Of a stretch of 64,000 nucleotides of DNA, positions 15,843-24,574 are shown one piece after another (position 1 is the stretch's first letter; each line of letters begins with the position of its first letter). The notes under the pieces are model-generated. The model saw only the letters and a list, made by a program, of their open reading frames with translations. It searched no databases and had not been told where the DNA came from. The position numbers and the translations under genes are program-made. Source of the DNA: Acidaminobacterium chupaoyuni (GTDB taxonomy: Bacteria; Bacillota; Clostridia; Oscillospirales; Butyricicoccaceae); NCBI GenBank assembly GCA_047936785.1, contig CP176394.1. One strand, given 5' to 3'.

Positions 15843-16793
15843 TTATACGTGGTTTCTCGGGTCAGACGCGTCAGAAAATGCGTTGCCGACAAGATAGAAT
15901 GTAATAGTAATAATAGAAACGATAACTGCGGGGAAAACGAGCAGATACGGGTAATCCAAGAAATAAGCTCTTGCATTACGCAGCAGAATGCCCAGAGAAG
16001 GTGTGTTGACATCCAGGCCCAAGCCTAAATAAGACAGCGTGGATTCCAGGCTGATTGTGCCGGGGATTGCCAGCGCAAGGCGCAGGATGATCACACTGAC
16101 CAAATACGGCAGAATGTTTTTGGCCAAGATGCGCCATACCGGCGTTCCCAGTGTTCTGGAAGCCAGGTTATACTCTCTGTCGCGATACATCAAAACGAGG
16201 TTTCTAACATTTCTCGCCATCACAAGCCAGTTGAACGCAATCAGTGAAACACACATGATCGTGAAGCTCTGGCCGATCATCAGCGCGATCAATGTCATAT
16301 AAATGATCATTGGCACAGTGTGGATGATGTTATAAATCTCGGTGATCAGGCGATCCAGCTTTCTGACATAGCCCCAGAGGCAGCCGATGATAACGCCCAG
16401 AATGCATTCGCCCAGAGCAACGATCAGCGCCAGCTTGATGGATGTCTGCGAAGCATACCAAACCTGGCACCAGAAATCGCGCCCAAGGTTATCTGTGCCG
16501 AACCAATATTCATTGTTCGGACTGATAAACGCGTTTGCGCTGTCGGGAACCAAAGCCTGATAATCATACTTGCCGATCTTCAGCGCGACAAACGAGAAGA
16601 TGACAAGTGCAAAAAATACAATGCTTAAAATAACAGCAGCCTTTTTCTTAAAGAAATTCTGGAATACCGACTTCCAATAGGAATAATCTGAATAGCCGGT
16701 CATCTCGGCCGCATCAGGAGAATATTCGACAAAATGAAAAAGTTCATCTTCATTCTCGATCTTTTGCTCGGTATCATTCTTATGAACTTCCAC
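15843..16793 (-). CDS. oppC: Oligopeptide ABC transporter permease OppC-like
   Basis: A 316-residue inner-membrane permease. An N-terminal cytoplasmic tail and first helix (residues 50-75) are followed by the OppC-type segment FGTDNLGRDFW and the BPD_transp_1 domain with an EAA-like loop (NLASRTLGTPVWRILAKNIL). It starts with GTG at 16793, the first two bases of which overlap the TAG stop of oppB (TAGTG). GGGAGG inside the end of oppB serves as its binding site, so the two permeases are translationally coupled. Confidence 0.92.
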   Translation of the reverse strand: MEVHKNDTEQKIENEDELFHFVEYSPDAAEMTGYSDYSYWKSVFQNFFKKKAAVILSIVFFALVIFSFVALKIGKYDYQALVPDSANAFISPNNEYWFGTDNLGRDFWCQVWYASQTSIKLALIVALGECILGVIIGCLWGYVRKLDRLITEIYNIIHTVPMIIYMTLIALMIGQSFTIMCVSLIAFNWLVMARNVRNLVLMYRDREYNLASRTLGTPVWRILAKNILPYLVSVIILRLALAIPGTISLESTLSYLGLGLDVNTPSLGILLRNARAYFLDYPYLLVFPAVIVSIITITFYLVGNAFSDASDPRNHV

Positions 16794-17743
16794 TATCTCG
16801 TACCTCCCTTACTTGTCAATCTGATTCTCGGGTCAACAAGCATCATCAGAACATCGCCCAGGAAAACGCCCATAATACTCAAAACAGAATAAAGAACGAC
16901 CAGTGTCTGAACAACGCTCGTGTCATAACGGTTGATCGCGTCTGTCAGAAGCGGCCCCATCCCCGGAACGGAGAAGAAGCGTTCAACCAGCAGCGAACCG
17001 CTGATCGTAAGCATCAGTGACCCGGGCAGATATTGCGCAAGGGGCACATATGCGTTACGCAGAATATGTTTGACCATGATTGTTTTTGTGGATAAACCTT
17101 TGATTTTCGCCAGCTTGATATATTCCTTATTGATTTCATCAATCATATAGCGGCGCATCCACAAAGCATACCACGCGATCGAGCCTAAGGATAAGCAGAC
17201 GATCGGCAAAATGCTCGACATTCCCACATTTCGTGTGGAATATAAGGATGGCAGCCCCAGCACTCGTGAACCAAAAACCAAAACGAGTGAATAAGAAACA
17301 ATAGCTGGAACGGCATTGACAAAAATAGTGTAGGCGATGCCCACATGGTCCCCCAGCCGATCCTTGTGGCGCGTTTGGAAAATTCCCATCAGCACGCCCA
17401 GAACCAGCGAGATGCCCACGGAAATCAGGCCCATTTTCATCGAAACCTCGAATTTGCTCCCGATCACATCCACAACAGGTACGCCGTTTTGAATTCTTCG
17501 CGATTGACCGAAATCAAAACGAAGCAATTGGCCATAAAAACGAAGTAACTGAACCGGTATAGGATCTAAAAGCCCTGCCGCCTCAAGCTGCTCCTCGCGC
17601 TGTTCATCCGATAATTTCATCAATTGATCTTCGGTGAAATAATAATCGGTAGGCAGCATGCGAAGCAGCAAGAAGACGATCGTCACAATTATCAAGACTG
17701 TTACAAGTGATTGTAACAGTCTTTTTACAGTATACTTTAACAT
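16793..17743 (-). CDS. oppB: Oligopeptide ABC transporter permease OppB-like
   Basis: A 316-residue permease with the typical N-terminal start (MLKYTVKRLLQSLVTVLIIV), about six membrane helices and an EAA loop (EYIKLAKIKGLSTKTIMVKHIL). It forms the membrane channel with OppC. It begins 7 bp after the oppA stop and overlaps oppC. Confidence 0.92.
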   Translation of the reverse strand: MLKYTVKRLLQSLVTVLIIVTIVFLLLRMLPTDYYFTEDQLMKLSDEQREEQLEAAGLLDPIPVQLLRFYGQLLRFDFGQSRRIQNGVPVVDVIGSKFEVSMKMGLISVGISLVLGVLMGIFQTRHKDRLGDHVGIAYTIFVNAVPAIVSYSLVLVFGSRVLGLPSLYSTRNVGMSSILPIVCLSLGSIAWYALWMRRYMIDEINKEYIKLAKIKGLSTKTIMVKHILRNAYVPLAQYLPGSLMLTISGSLLVERFFSVPGMGPLLTDAINRYDTSVVQTLVVLYSVLSIMGVFLGDVLMMLVDPRIRLTSKGGTR

Positions 17744-17749
17744 CAGCGG

Positions 17750-19711
17750 TTATTTCTTTTCAGCTGCCAGCGCTGCTGCGCTTTTTTCAGCCTGCTCTGT
17801 AGTATAGCCGTCTACAGAAGTTTTCCAGTTCTTCATTTTGTCGTTGCAGCAGCCGAACATTGCGTTCATTCTGGAGCTGTTGTCAACTTTGCCCAATGCC
17901 AGGCCTCTGTTATAGTTCATGGGGATCACGAGAGCATGATCAAGCATAAAGGCTTCGGCTTTCGCAAAAGCATCATAACGCTTATCCATATCGTCTGTGA
18001 TGGCATCAGCCTTCTTGACGAGAGAGGTATATTCTTTATAAGCTGCGATCAGGTCTTTGTTTGTTGCGTCTTCTTTCAGTTCGTCAGCATGAGAATAAGC
18101 CTTTGTATACCAGGCGTTGTCGTTATCCAGCATTTCCTGGCCCAGATAGTTCATAGGATCGCCGTAGTCAGCGCCCCAGCCGTTGTTCATGATGCTCTGC
18201 AATCTGGGATCGCGAACTTCTTTAGACAAGCTGGAAACATATGTTTTGATGTTTAATTTGATAAAGTCATCGCCCAGGCTCTGCTTGAAGCAGTTCTGCA
18301 GAACGGTGGCGCTATCCAAAGCAACTTGGTTACCACTCTTGATATAATGATCCAGTTCCACGGGGAAGGTTACGCCAAGCTTTGTCAGCTCTTCCATGGC
18401 CTGTTTCTTATATTTCTCAGCCTTTGTTTTGTCAACACGGATCATCTTGGTGTCGTCTTTTGCGGGCAGACCCAGTTTATCTCTTACCAGCTCTACATAG
18501 TCTTTACCGTCGGAAGTATAAACCAGACCTTCCATGGTGTAGAAGTTATTCTGCAGCGCTACGGGATTGAGCATGTTGGTTCTCTTATTGTATTCTGTCA
18601 GATCCAAGCCGTAATACCAAGCTTTGCGGAAAGCTTCGTTTGCAACGGCTGTGTTCCAGTTCACATCGGGTGTGCCGTCTTCCTTATGCTTATCATAGTT
18701 GATATGCATCTGGTAGGAATACTTCGATGCGACATCGGGGATCACATACTTATTGTATTTGTTGTCTTTGTTTTCAATGATGGTTTTGGCGTTGCCTTCT
18801 GCCAAAGAAACATAATCCAGTTCGCCGGCTTCATACAGCTGGAAAGCCACATCGGCGGATTCGACCATCTTATAGGTGGCTGTATCGAATCTTGTGCATT
18901 TTTTATCCCAATACATGGGGTTCTTTGTGAAGACTTTTTCGTTGCCCTGGATGTAGGAAGTCATGGTGTAGCAGCCATTATACCACATGTTTGTGTTATT
19001 CATGGCCTTAACGCCGTCAACACCCAGTTCGTCGATCAGTTTCTGAGAGATCGGATACAGGGCCACATAAGAAGCCAGTGTATCGAAATAGGGCTTTTCA
19101 GTAACACAGGTGTAAACGACTGTGTTCTTATCGGGCACTTCGCAGCCGACCATTTCGGCGAACTTGCTGCCCTTTTCGGCTGTCAGCTTGACAGCTTCTT
19201 CTTTGCTCAGTGTTTTTGTATATTCATAGTATTCCGACGCGCCCTTGATCATTTCAATAGGCATCGAAGTGTTGCTCGAATCATTCTTGTGGAAGTTGAG
19301 GATCCATTCAAGGCCGGTCGCGAAGTCATTGGCGTCGCAATCTGCTTTTTCTTTGCCTTCCATGTCGACCCACTTCACACCGTCGCGAATCTTAAATGTC
19401 CATGTTAAGCCATTGTCTTTTGTTTCCCATTTTTCTGCGATGCAGGGTACCAGTTTGCCAAGATTGTCAACTTCGAGCAGACCATCCCACAGGTTTGTGA
19501 GGTTCTCGAAATCTTCTGCTCTCTGCGAATAGAGCATGTTGAAGGTTTCCAGCTCTCTGGAAGAAATTTTGTAGCCCACATAGTCTTTGATTGCGTTTTT
19601 GCTGTCTGTTCCTTCAGAGCTTCCACCGTTTTTCGATGAGGTGCAGCCACTCAGCACCATCGTGGTTGCCATTGCCAACGCAATCACTCTTGAAAAAGTT
19701 TTCTTTTTCAT
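17750..19711 (-). CDS. oppA: Oligopeptide-binding lipoprotein OppA-like (SBP family 5)
   Basis: The 653-residue extracellular lipoprotein captures peptides for the OppBCDF importer. The signal peptide ends in the lipobox LSGC (Cys about residue 24), followed by a Ser/Gly linker. The family-5 core includes LTWTFKIRDGVKWVD and the later WYNGCYTMTSYIQG and NNGWGADYGDPMNYL segments. I chose the ATG at 19711 (GGAGGAG 6 bp upstream); a longer frame starts 28 codons earlier without a signal-like start. First gene of the operon, promoter at 19879-19907. It is longer than many OppA proteins (about 540). Confidence 0.93.
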   Translation of the reverse strand: MKKKTFSRVIALAMATTMVLSGCTSSKNGGSSEGTDSKNAIKDYVGYKISSRELETFNMLYSQRAEDFENLTNLWDGLLEVDNLGKLVPCIAEKWETKDNGLTWTFKIRDGVKWVDMEGKEKADCDANDFATGLEWILNFHKNDSSNTSMPIEMIKGASEYYEYTKTLSKEEAVKLTAEKGSKFAEMVGCEVPDKNTVVYTCVTEKPYFDTLASYVALYPISQKLIDELGVDGVKAMNNTNMWYNGCYTMTSYIQGNEKVFTKNPMYWDKKCTRFDTATYKMVESADVAFQLYEAGELDYVSLAEGNAKTIIENKDNKYNKYVIPDVASKYSYQMHINYDKHKEDGTPDVNWNTAVANEAFRKAWYYGLDLTEYNKRTNMLNPVALQNNFYTMEGLVYTSDGKDYVELVRDKLGLPAKDDTKMIRVDKTKAEKYKKQAMEELTKLGVTFPVELDHYIKSGNQVALDSATVLQNCFKQSLGDDFIKLNIKTYVSSLSKEVRDPRLQSIMNNGWGADYGDPMNYLGQEMLDNDNAWYTKAYSHADELKEDATNKDLIAAYKEYTSLVKKADAITDDMDKRYDAFAKAEAFMLDHALVIPMNYNRGLALGKVDNSSRMNAMFGCCNDKMKNWKTSVDGYTTEQAEKSAAALAAEKK

Positions 19712-19878
19712 GTTTCTCCTCCTCTTTTGCTTACCTGCCTTTTGGCAGTGTCTTTTTTTGCTGTTTGCCTTTATATGTAATGGCAAGATCAGCATGGCTC
19801 ACATTGCATGCTAACCTTAAAATGCCATTTCAAACATTTCAAAATATTAGCCATTGCATATTATGTTTTGCCACAAGT

Positions 19879-19907
19879 AGGATAGCAGAATTCACATTCT
19901 TTGTCAA
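19879..19907 (-). promoter_or_regulatory. Promoter of the opp operon
   Basis: On the minus strand TTGACA (19902-19907) and TATCCT (19879-19884) are spaced by exactly 17 bp. The leader to oppA is about 160 nt. Confidence 0.65.
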
Positions 19908-20791
19908 CATGCACATTGTTTTATATTTTTTAAAATATTTAATATGCATTTTACACAATATAGAGATGGCAGCATTTGCTATTCTGTTATTTTTTCGTTC
20001 TTTTGCTATATTATTATTATAGTTTTTTGATTTTTGCTTTAATTTTTTAAAGTATTTTTGCTGATTTTTTTCTGCATATAAATATGCCGAAAAGTAATTG
20101 TGAACAGAACATTTCATTACTATTTTTAATTTATTAATATCCAATAACAGTAAGCTGAATATTGTTGATATTTTTCCGATACATCTGTTTTATCCCGTTG
20201 GTTTATGGAATTTTTGTTTTACTTTTAATTAAATTTATTAGCACTATGCTCAAAATATCAGTTTAATTTCAATATTTTTCTGATAATTTTTCTTTTTATT
20301 GCCGTTGGAAAAAATTTTTTTAATTTCTTTCGGCTAAGGAATTTTTTCACTTTTCATTTTGTATTTTTCTCTGTATGAATCTGGATAATATCATGAGATC
20401 ACTTATTAACGCTTTTTGTATTTTTATACTTAAGTGTATAAACTATTTTCAGCGTAAACTATTTTTGTTAGAATATTTTTGTCTTGTTATTTTCCTTTTT
20501 CTGCTGTGAATTAACTATTTTTTTGAATCTTTTTCTTCCAGTTCCTTCATTGTTTACCATCTTACCCTTTTGCAGGATTTTGCGTCTGACAATTGCCGTT
20601 CTCGGTCAGTTAGCCTCTGCTTTTTCGTTCTTAGGATCTTTCCGTTCTATCATCTCTTTTTGCCCCTCTGCCCTGCCTTGAAAAATCGTGATTCTTATGA
20701 TACGCTATGTTCAGATTTCCTAAAAATGATATTTTTAAAAGCAGTGGGAAAATCGCAAATCAAACTATAAAGATCAGACGGAGAAAGACAT
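19908..20791. other. Long, very AT-rich gene-free region
   Basis: About 880 bp between the divergent opp operon and the ZIP transporter gene. By eye it is far richer in A/T than the surrounding genes, with many runs of T on the plus strand from about 19920 to 20560. Translated frames are short and of no coding character. A near-palindrome surrounds ACTTAAGT at about 20428-20435. Nothing else was recognised. It may be a degraded gene, a regulatory region for both neighbours, or a binding region for AT-specific proteins. Confidence 0.6.
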
Positions 20792-21580
20792 ATGAACGAT
20801 ACTTTAAAAATATTAGTTGGCATCGCCATTCCGTTCGCCGGCACGACCCTTGGGGCGGCAATGGTGTTCTTTTTGAAAAAAGAAATGAGCGCGTCGCTTC
20901 AAAAAATCCTTTTGGGGTTTGCTTCGGGTGTGATGATCGCGGCCTCGGTATGGTCGCTTCTCATCCCTTCCATCGAAATGACAGAAGCCGCCGGCGGCAT
21001 CTCATGGCTGCCCGCCGTGGTGGGGTTTCTGATCGGCATCGGCTTTTTGCTTTTGCTTGATACGATCATCCCCCATCTCCACCTTCATTCCGAAACCCCC
21101 GAAGGCAAGCCCAGCGGCCTTGGCAAATCGCTGATGCTGGTGCTGGCGGTCACGCTGCATAACATTCCGGAAGGAATGGCCGTGGGCGTTGTGCTGGCCG
21201 GCATGCTTTCCGGCGGAAGCGTCATCACCACCGCGGGGGCTTTCGCGCTGGCCATCGGCATCGCCATTCAGAATTTTCCCGAAGGCGCCATTATCTCCAT
21301 GCCTTTGGTGAGCACCGGCATTTCCAAGCCGAAAGCTTTTACTTATGGCTTTCTTTCCGGTGTTGTGGAACCCATCGGAGCCGCCGTGACCATTCTTCTC
21401 ACCTCTTTTGTGACCCCTGTTCTGCCTTATATCCTTTCCTTCGCAGCGGGCGCCATGATCTATGTGGTGGTGGAAGAACTGATCCCCGAAGCCCAGGCCG
21501 GCGAACATTCCAACCTCGCCACCATCGGCACTGCGCTGGGCTTTGCGCTGATGATGTTTCTGGATGTTGCTTTGGGTTGA
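20792..21580 (+). CDS. ZIP family divalent metal transporter
   Basis: A 262-residue membrane protein with eight hydrophobic segments. The metal-site motifs are in place: HNIPEGMAVGVV in helix 4 and QNFPEGAIISMP in helix 5. A His-rich loop, PHLHLHSE (about residues 94-101), sits between helices 3 and 4. It probably imports zinc, iron or manganese (ZupT-like). It starts behind GGAGAAAG. A strong terminator follows 20 bp after the stop. The AT-rich upstream region gives no clear metalloregulator site. Confidence 0.92.
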   Translation: MNDTLKILVGIAIPFAGTTLGAAMVFFLKKEMSASLQKILLGFASGVMIAASVWSLLIPSIEMTEAAGGISWLPAVVGFLIGIGFLLLLDTIIPHLHLHSETPEGKPSGLGKSLMLVLAVTLHNIPEGMAVGVVLAGMLSGGSVITTAGAFALAIGIAIQNFPEGAIISMPLVSTGISKPKAFTYGFLSGVVEPIGAAVTILLTSFVTPVLPYILSFAAGAMIYVVVEELIPEAQAGEHSNLATIGTALGFALMMFLDVALG

Positions 21581-21597
21581 TCTTCAAAATTTCAAAT

Positions 21598-21636
21598 AAA
21601 AAACCTTCAGGGCTGATGCGCCCTGAAGGTTTTTTA
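21598..21636 (+). terminator. Bidirectional terminator between ZIP and AraC-type genes
   Basis: AACCTTCAGGG (21602-21612) pairs with CCCTGAAGGTT (21621-21631), flanked by A and T runs. It separates convergent genes and can serve both. Confidence 0.92.
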
Positions 21637-21652
21637 TTGCCGTTTTTCACCG

Positions 21653-22513
21653 CTATGCTTTTGATTTTACCGGAATCCAAATCTCCGAATAATAATTTTC
21701 ATCTTCTGTGCCTTTGGGATATTTCATCGGATCTTCATACAGCTCCACACAATATCCCGCCGCGAATTCATATTCTTTGCAAAGCGGCAGCCATTCGGAA
21801 AAGATTTTTTTGTTCACCTGCTGCATCGACGCGGGCATCGGCCCCTTGCAGGGGAATACCGCCCAGGTGAAAGCGGGGATGGTTTTGATCACAAAACCTT
21901 GGGGAACCTCTTTTTCGGGCTGATAAGGGTCGGCGATCAGATATTCAAATTCTTTCCCGCCCATGTTTTCATCGATGTTTATGCCATATGTTCCGCAAAC
22001 GAATTTGCCGTTTCCCGCTTCAAAATGCTGTTTCCAAAACTTCGGGATCTCACTTTTGGCGTTTTCATAACCGAATTTTTTTGAAGCGCCCATCACATCA
22101 AACGCTTCTTTTTTGATGATTTTGTATTCCATCAAATAACCACCTTCCAAACTCAATTTGATTTTCAGCGGCGCAAAAGATTTCAACATCACTTCTTCTT
22201 TGCGCGCCATGGCCGGTGTAACGCCATGAAAGCGCGTGAAGGCTTTTGTAAAGCTATCCGGTGAATCATAGCCATACTTCAGCGCGATCTCAAGGATCTT
22301 TTCCTCCCCGCAAAGAAGATCATGCCCGGCCAAAGCCAAACGGCGGCTGCGAATATATTCGCTCACCGAATAACCGCAAAGCATCGAAAACCCTTTCAGG
22401 AAATAAAACGGCGAGATATGAACGCTTGCGGCCACATCTTCCGCTTTCAGGTCTTCCGTCAAATGGCTTTCAATATAGCCAATGGCCTTATCGATCGTTT
22501 CCATCCATTCCAT
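21653..22513 (-). CDS. AraC family regulator with GyrI-like effector domain
   Basis: The 286-residue regulator has two N-terminal AraC helix-turn-helix motifs (residues about 1-100; LKAEDVAASVHISPFYFLKGF and EIALKYGYDSPDSFTKAFTR). A C-terminal GyrI-like/AraC effector-binding domain follows (about 125-280), like Rob and related multidrug-responsive regulators. It should activate genes in response to a small hydrophobic ligand. I prefer the ATG at 22513, which has AAGAGG 8 bp upstream, over the GTG/ATG at 22522. It is monocistronic. Targets are unknown; the nearby ZIP and Xer genes are not obvious ones. Confidence 0.88.
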   Translation of the reverse strand: MEWMETIDKAIGYIESHLTEDLKAEDVAASVHISPFYFLKGFSMLCGYSVSEYIRSRRLALAGHDLLCGEEKILEIALKYGYDSPDSFTKAFTRFHGVTPAMARKEEVMLKSFAPLKIKLSLEGGYLMEYKIIKKEAFDVMGASKKFGYENAKSEIPKFWKQHFEAGNGKFVCGTYGINIDENMGGKEFEYLIADPYQPEKEVPQGFVIKTIPAFTWAVFPCKGPMPASMQQVNKKIFSEWLPLCKEYEFAAGYCVELYEDPMKYPKGTEDENYYSEIWIPVKSKA

Positions 22514-22656
22514 CCGCATCACCTCTTACGCTTTTCAGTTTATCACGCCCCGAAAAAGCTTTCCCGATTTTTTCAGCCAAAATTTGTCTGATTTTGAATC
22601 ATTGTATCATGCCGCGTGGCCGAAAACAACCTTGTGCCGCTTCGCGAACGCTTTTG

Positions 22657-22685
22657 TTGAAGAATCCCCTTTGAAAAGGTATAAT
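22657..22685 (+). promoter_or_regulatory. Promoter of the Xer recombinase gene
   Basis: TTGAAG (22657-22662), 17 bp, and a perfect TATAAT (22680-22685), giving a leader of about 40 nt. Confidence 0.75.
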
Positions 22686-22731
22686 AGAATTATCGTTTCA
22701 ATGATTATATGACCCGAACGGAAAGGACAGC

Positions 22732-23889
22732 GTGTTTCCTATGATCGATTATCGCCAAGAAGCGCCCGCCGAGCTGCGCAACTTTTTAACTTATATGGAA
22801 ACCATCAAAGGGAAATCCCATCAGACCTGTGAAGAATATTATCTGGATCTTCGGATGTTTTTTCGCTATATCCTGCAAAAGCGCGGGTTGGTTTCTTCCC
22901 AGACCCCTTTTGATGAGATCAGCATCGATTCGGTGGATCTGCCGCTGATCCAATCTGTCACGCTGACGGATGTTTATGATTTTCTGGGGTTTGCCAGCAA
23001 AGACCGGCCCAAGTATCATAAGAGCCCTTCTACCCCCTATGGCAACGGCGCCAAAGCGCGCGCCAGAAAAGTTTCCGCGCTGAGGGTGTTTTTCCGCTAT
23101 CTCACCGATAAAGCGGGAAAACTGGAACACAACCCTGTTCAGAATTTAGATTACCCCAAAACAAAACAGGCCCTCCCCCGGTTTTTGACCTTGAAAGAGA
23201 GCCTTGATTTATTGGAAAATATCGAAAGCGATTATCCCGAGCGTGATTATTGCATGATCACTTTGTTTTTGAATTGCGGGCTGCGAGTTTCAGAGCTGGT
23301 GGGGCTGAATGTGGGGGATTATCGCGAGGATACCCTGCGCGTTCTGGGCAAAGGCAACAAAGAGCGGGTCGTTTATCTCAACCAGGCCTGCCGCGATGCC
23401 ATCGAAGCTTACCTGCCCCATCGCATCAAGCCAAAACCGGAATTCGCCCCCGCCCTGTTCATCAGCCGCCTTGGGCGGCGCATCAGCGCACAAACCGTAA
23501 AATGGATCGTTTATCAACAGCTGGAGCACGCCGGCCTTGGCGGCAAAAATTATTCCGTGCATAAGCTGCGCCATACCGCCGCCACCCTGATGTATCAAAA
23601 CGGCGTGGATGTGAGGACCCTTAAAGAGGTTTTGGGCCATGAAAACCTTGATACCACCATGATCTACACCCATATCACCGATGAAAACTTGAAATTTGCC
23701 GCCATGCAAAGCCCTCTGGCCAATGTGGAAAAACCGCTTCTGAACCGCCGAAAGAATGCGCTGGCAGAAGAAGCAACTTTGGAAGCCGCCGAAGCCGAAG
23801 CTATGAAAGAAGCCCACGGTTCACCCGATGAGCCCGACAGCGGTCTGCCAGAGGAAGGGAAAAACGAAACAGCCGAAAAACGAGAATAA
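22732..23889 (+). CDS. Tyrosine recombinase of the XerC/XerD type
   Basis: The 385-residue recombinase has an N-terminal SAM-like core-binding domain (about 10-130). The C-terminal catalytic domain has all active residues: Arg in CGLRVSELVGL, Lys in GKGNKER, HKLRHT, the second His in LGHENL, and Tyr in MIYTH. It is longer than XerC/D (about 300) by an acidic, Ala/Glu-rich tail of about 60 residues that reads through the region overlapping the convergent gene. GTG at 22732 is well placed after AAAGGA; an ATG at 22741 is an alternative. It probably resolves chromosome dimers or acts as a stand-alone integrase; no adjacent mobile element or att repeat was seen. Confidence 0.9.
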   Translation: MFPMIDYRQEAPAELRNFLTYMETIKGKSHQTCEEYYLDLRMFFRYILQKRGLVSSQTPFDEISIDSVDLPLIQSVTLTDVYDFLGFASKDRPKYHKSPSTPYGNGAKARARKVSALRVFFRYLTDKAGKLEHNPVQNLDYPKTKQALPRFLTLKESLDLLENIESDYPERDYCMITLFLNCGLRVSELVGLNVGDYREDTLRVLGKGNKERVVYLNQACRDAIEAYLPHRIKPKPEFAPALFISRLGRRISAQTVKWIVYQQLEHAGLGGKNYSVHKLRHTAATLMYQNGVDVRTLKEVLGHENLDTTMIYTHITDENLKFAAMQSPLANVEKPLLNRRKNALAEEATLEAAEAEAMKEAHGSPDEPDSGLPEEGKNETAEKRE

Positions 23890-24414
23890 CGCCAGCACCA
23901 GAAGCGAAGCAGCCACGCCGAACCCATAAGCCCGGTCTGGAGGGAGCTTTAAAAACACCCCGTTCCCCTTGGGCACCGATGCCAGCATCCCGCACATACG
24001 ATATGCGGGCAGCGCCAGCAACAGCATGGCAAAGGTCGTGATGAACATCAGGCTGCTTTGCGCCAGCAGTGAAGCGGCCAGCCCCGTTTTTCCATAGCAT
24101 AAAAGCAGATTGGTGATCGAAACCGCGTCGCAAACGCCTTTCGCCACAAAAAGACAGGGAATCGCCACCACGCCGATGCGAAAAAACGCCACAATGGCAA
24201 TGGGCAAAAGAAAGCGCAGCCCGCGCCAGAACAAAAAAAGAAAACAGCGGAACCCGCGGCGGACCTGCCAGGGCTCTATGCTTTTGGCGGGGAATTTGAT
24301 GGCATAATATGCCCCCGCCGCCATGCCCGCCACCAACAGCAGCGTAAAAAACAGCAAAGCGCCCCCCGAATGGTGGGTCTGCATTGCTGTTTTTCTTTGC
24401 CATTTTCTAACCAT
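23821..24414 (-). CDS. Integral membrane protein, possibly SpoIIM-like
   Basis: A 197-residue protein with about five hydrophobic helices. Length, helix number, and a Gly/Ile-Pro-Cys-containing central region (GVVAIPCLFVAKGVCDAV) resemble the SpoIIM/DUF95 family of the sporulation engulfment machinery, but similarity is weak by eye. In Bacillus spoIIM lies close to a xerD homologue, which is the same neighbourhood. The 3' end overlaps the Xer gene by 69 bp in convergent orientation. The start at 24414 has GCGAGGA 6 bp upstream; an ATG two codons earlier abuts the site. Confidence 0.5.
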   Translation of the reverse strand: MVRKWQRKTAMQTHHSGGALLFFTLLLVAGMAAGAYYAIKFPAKSIEPWQVRRGFRCFLFLFWRGLRFLLPIAIVAFFRIGVVAIPCLFVAKGVCDAVSITNLLLCYGKTGLAASLLAQSSLMFITTFAMLLLALPAYRMCGMLASVPKGNGVFLKLPPDRAYGFGVAASLLVLALFSFFGCFVFPFLWQTAVGLIG

Positions 24415-24490
24415 AAACATTCCTCGCTTCCTGATTTTATCATTTCTTGTCGTTTTTTGGATATATTAACCAATTTCGAGTTCTTTTTAT

Positions 24491-24519
24491 TTGTTTTTTC
24501 GGTGGAATAGTGATATATT
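24491..24519 (+). promoter_or_regulatory. Promoter of the M14 peptidase gene
   Basis: TTGTTT (24491-24496) and TATATT (24514-24519) with a 17-bp spacer, about 55 bp before an AGGAGGT site. Confidence 0.6.
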
Positions 24520-24574
24520 AAGCTTGTATTGGTTCAACACCTATACACTAAACTATTATTAGGAGGTCTCAAAT

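Noticed and set aside
18326..19408. Long plus-strand frame (360 residues) opposite oppA
   Set aside because: It is a shadow of the strongly supported oppA gene; the product has no domain and there is no promoter or binding site.
22732..23889. Integrase of a genomic island
   Set aside because: No flanking direct repeats, tRNA gene or cargo genes were seen; a housekeeping or stand-alone Xer role is simpler.
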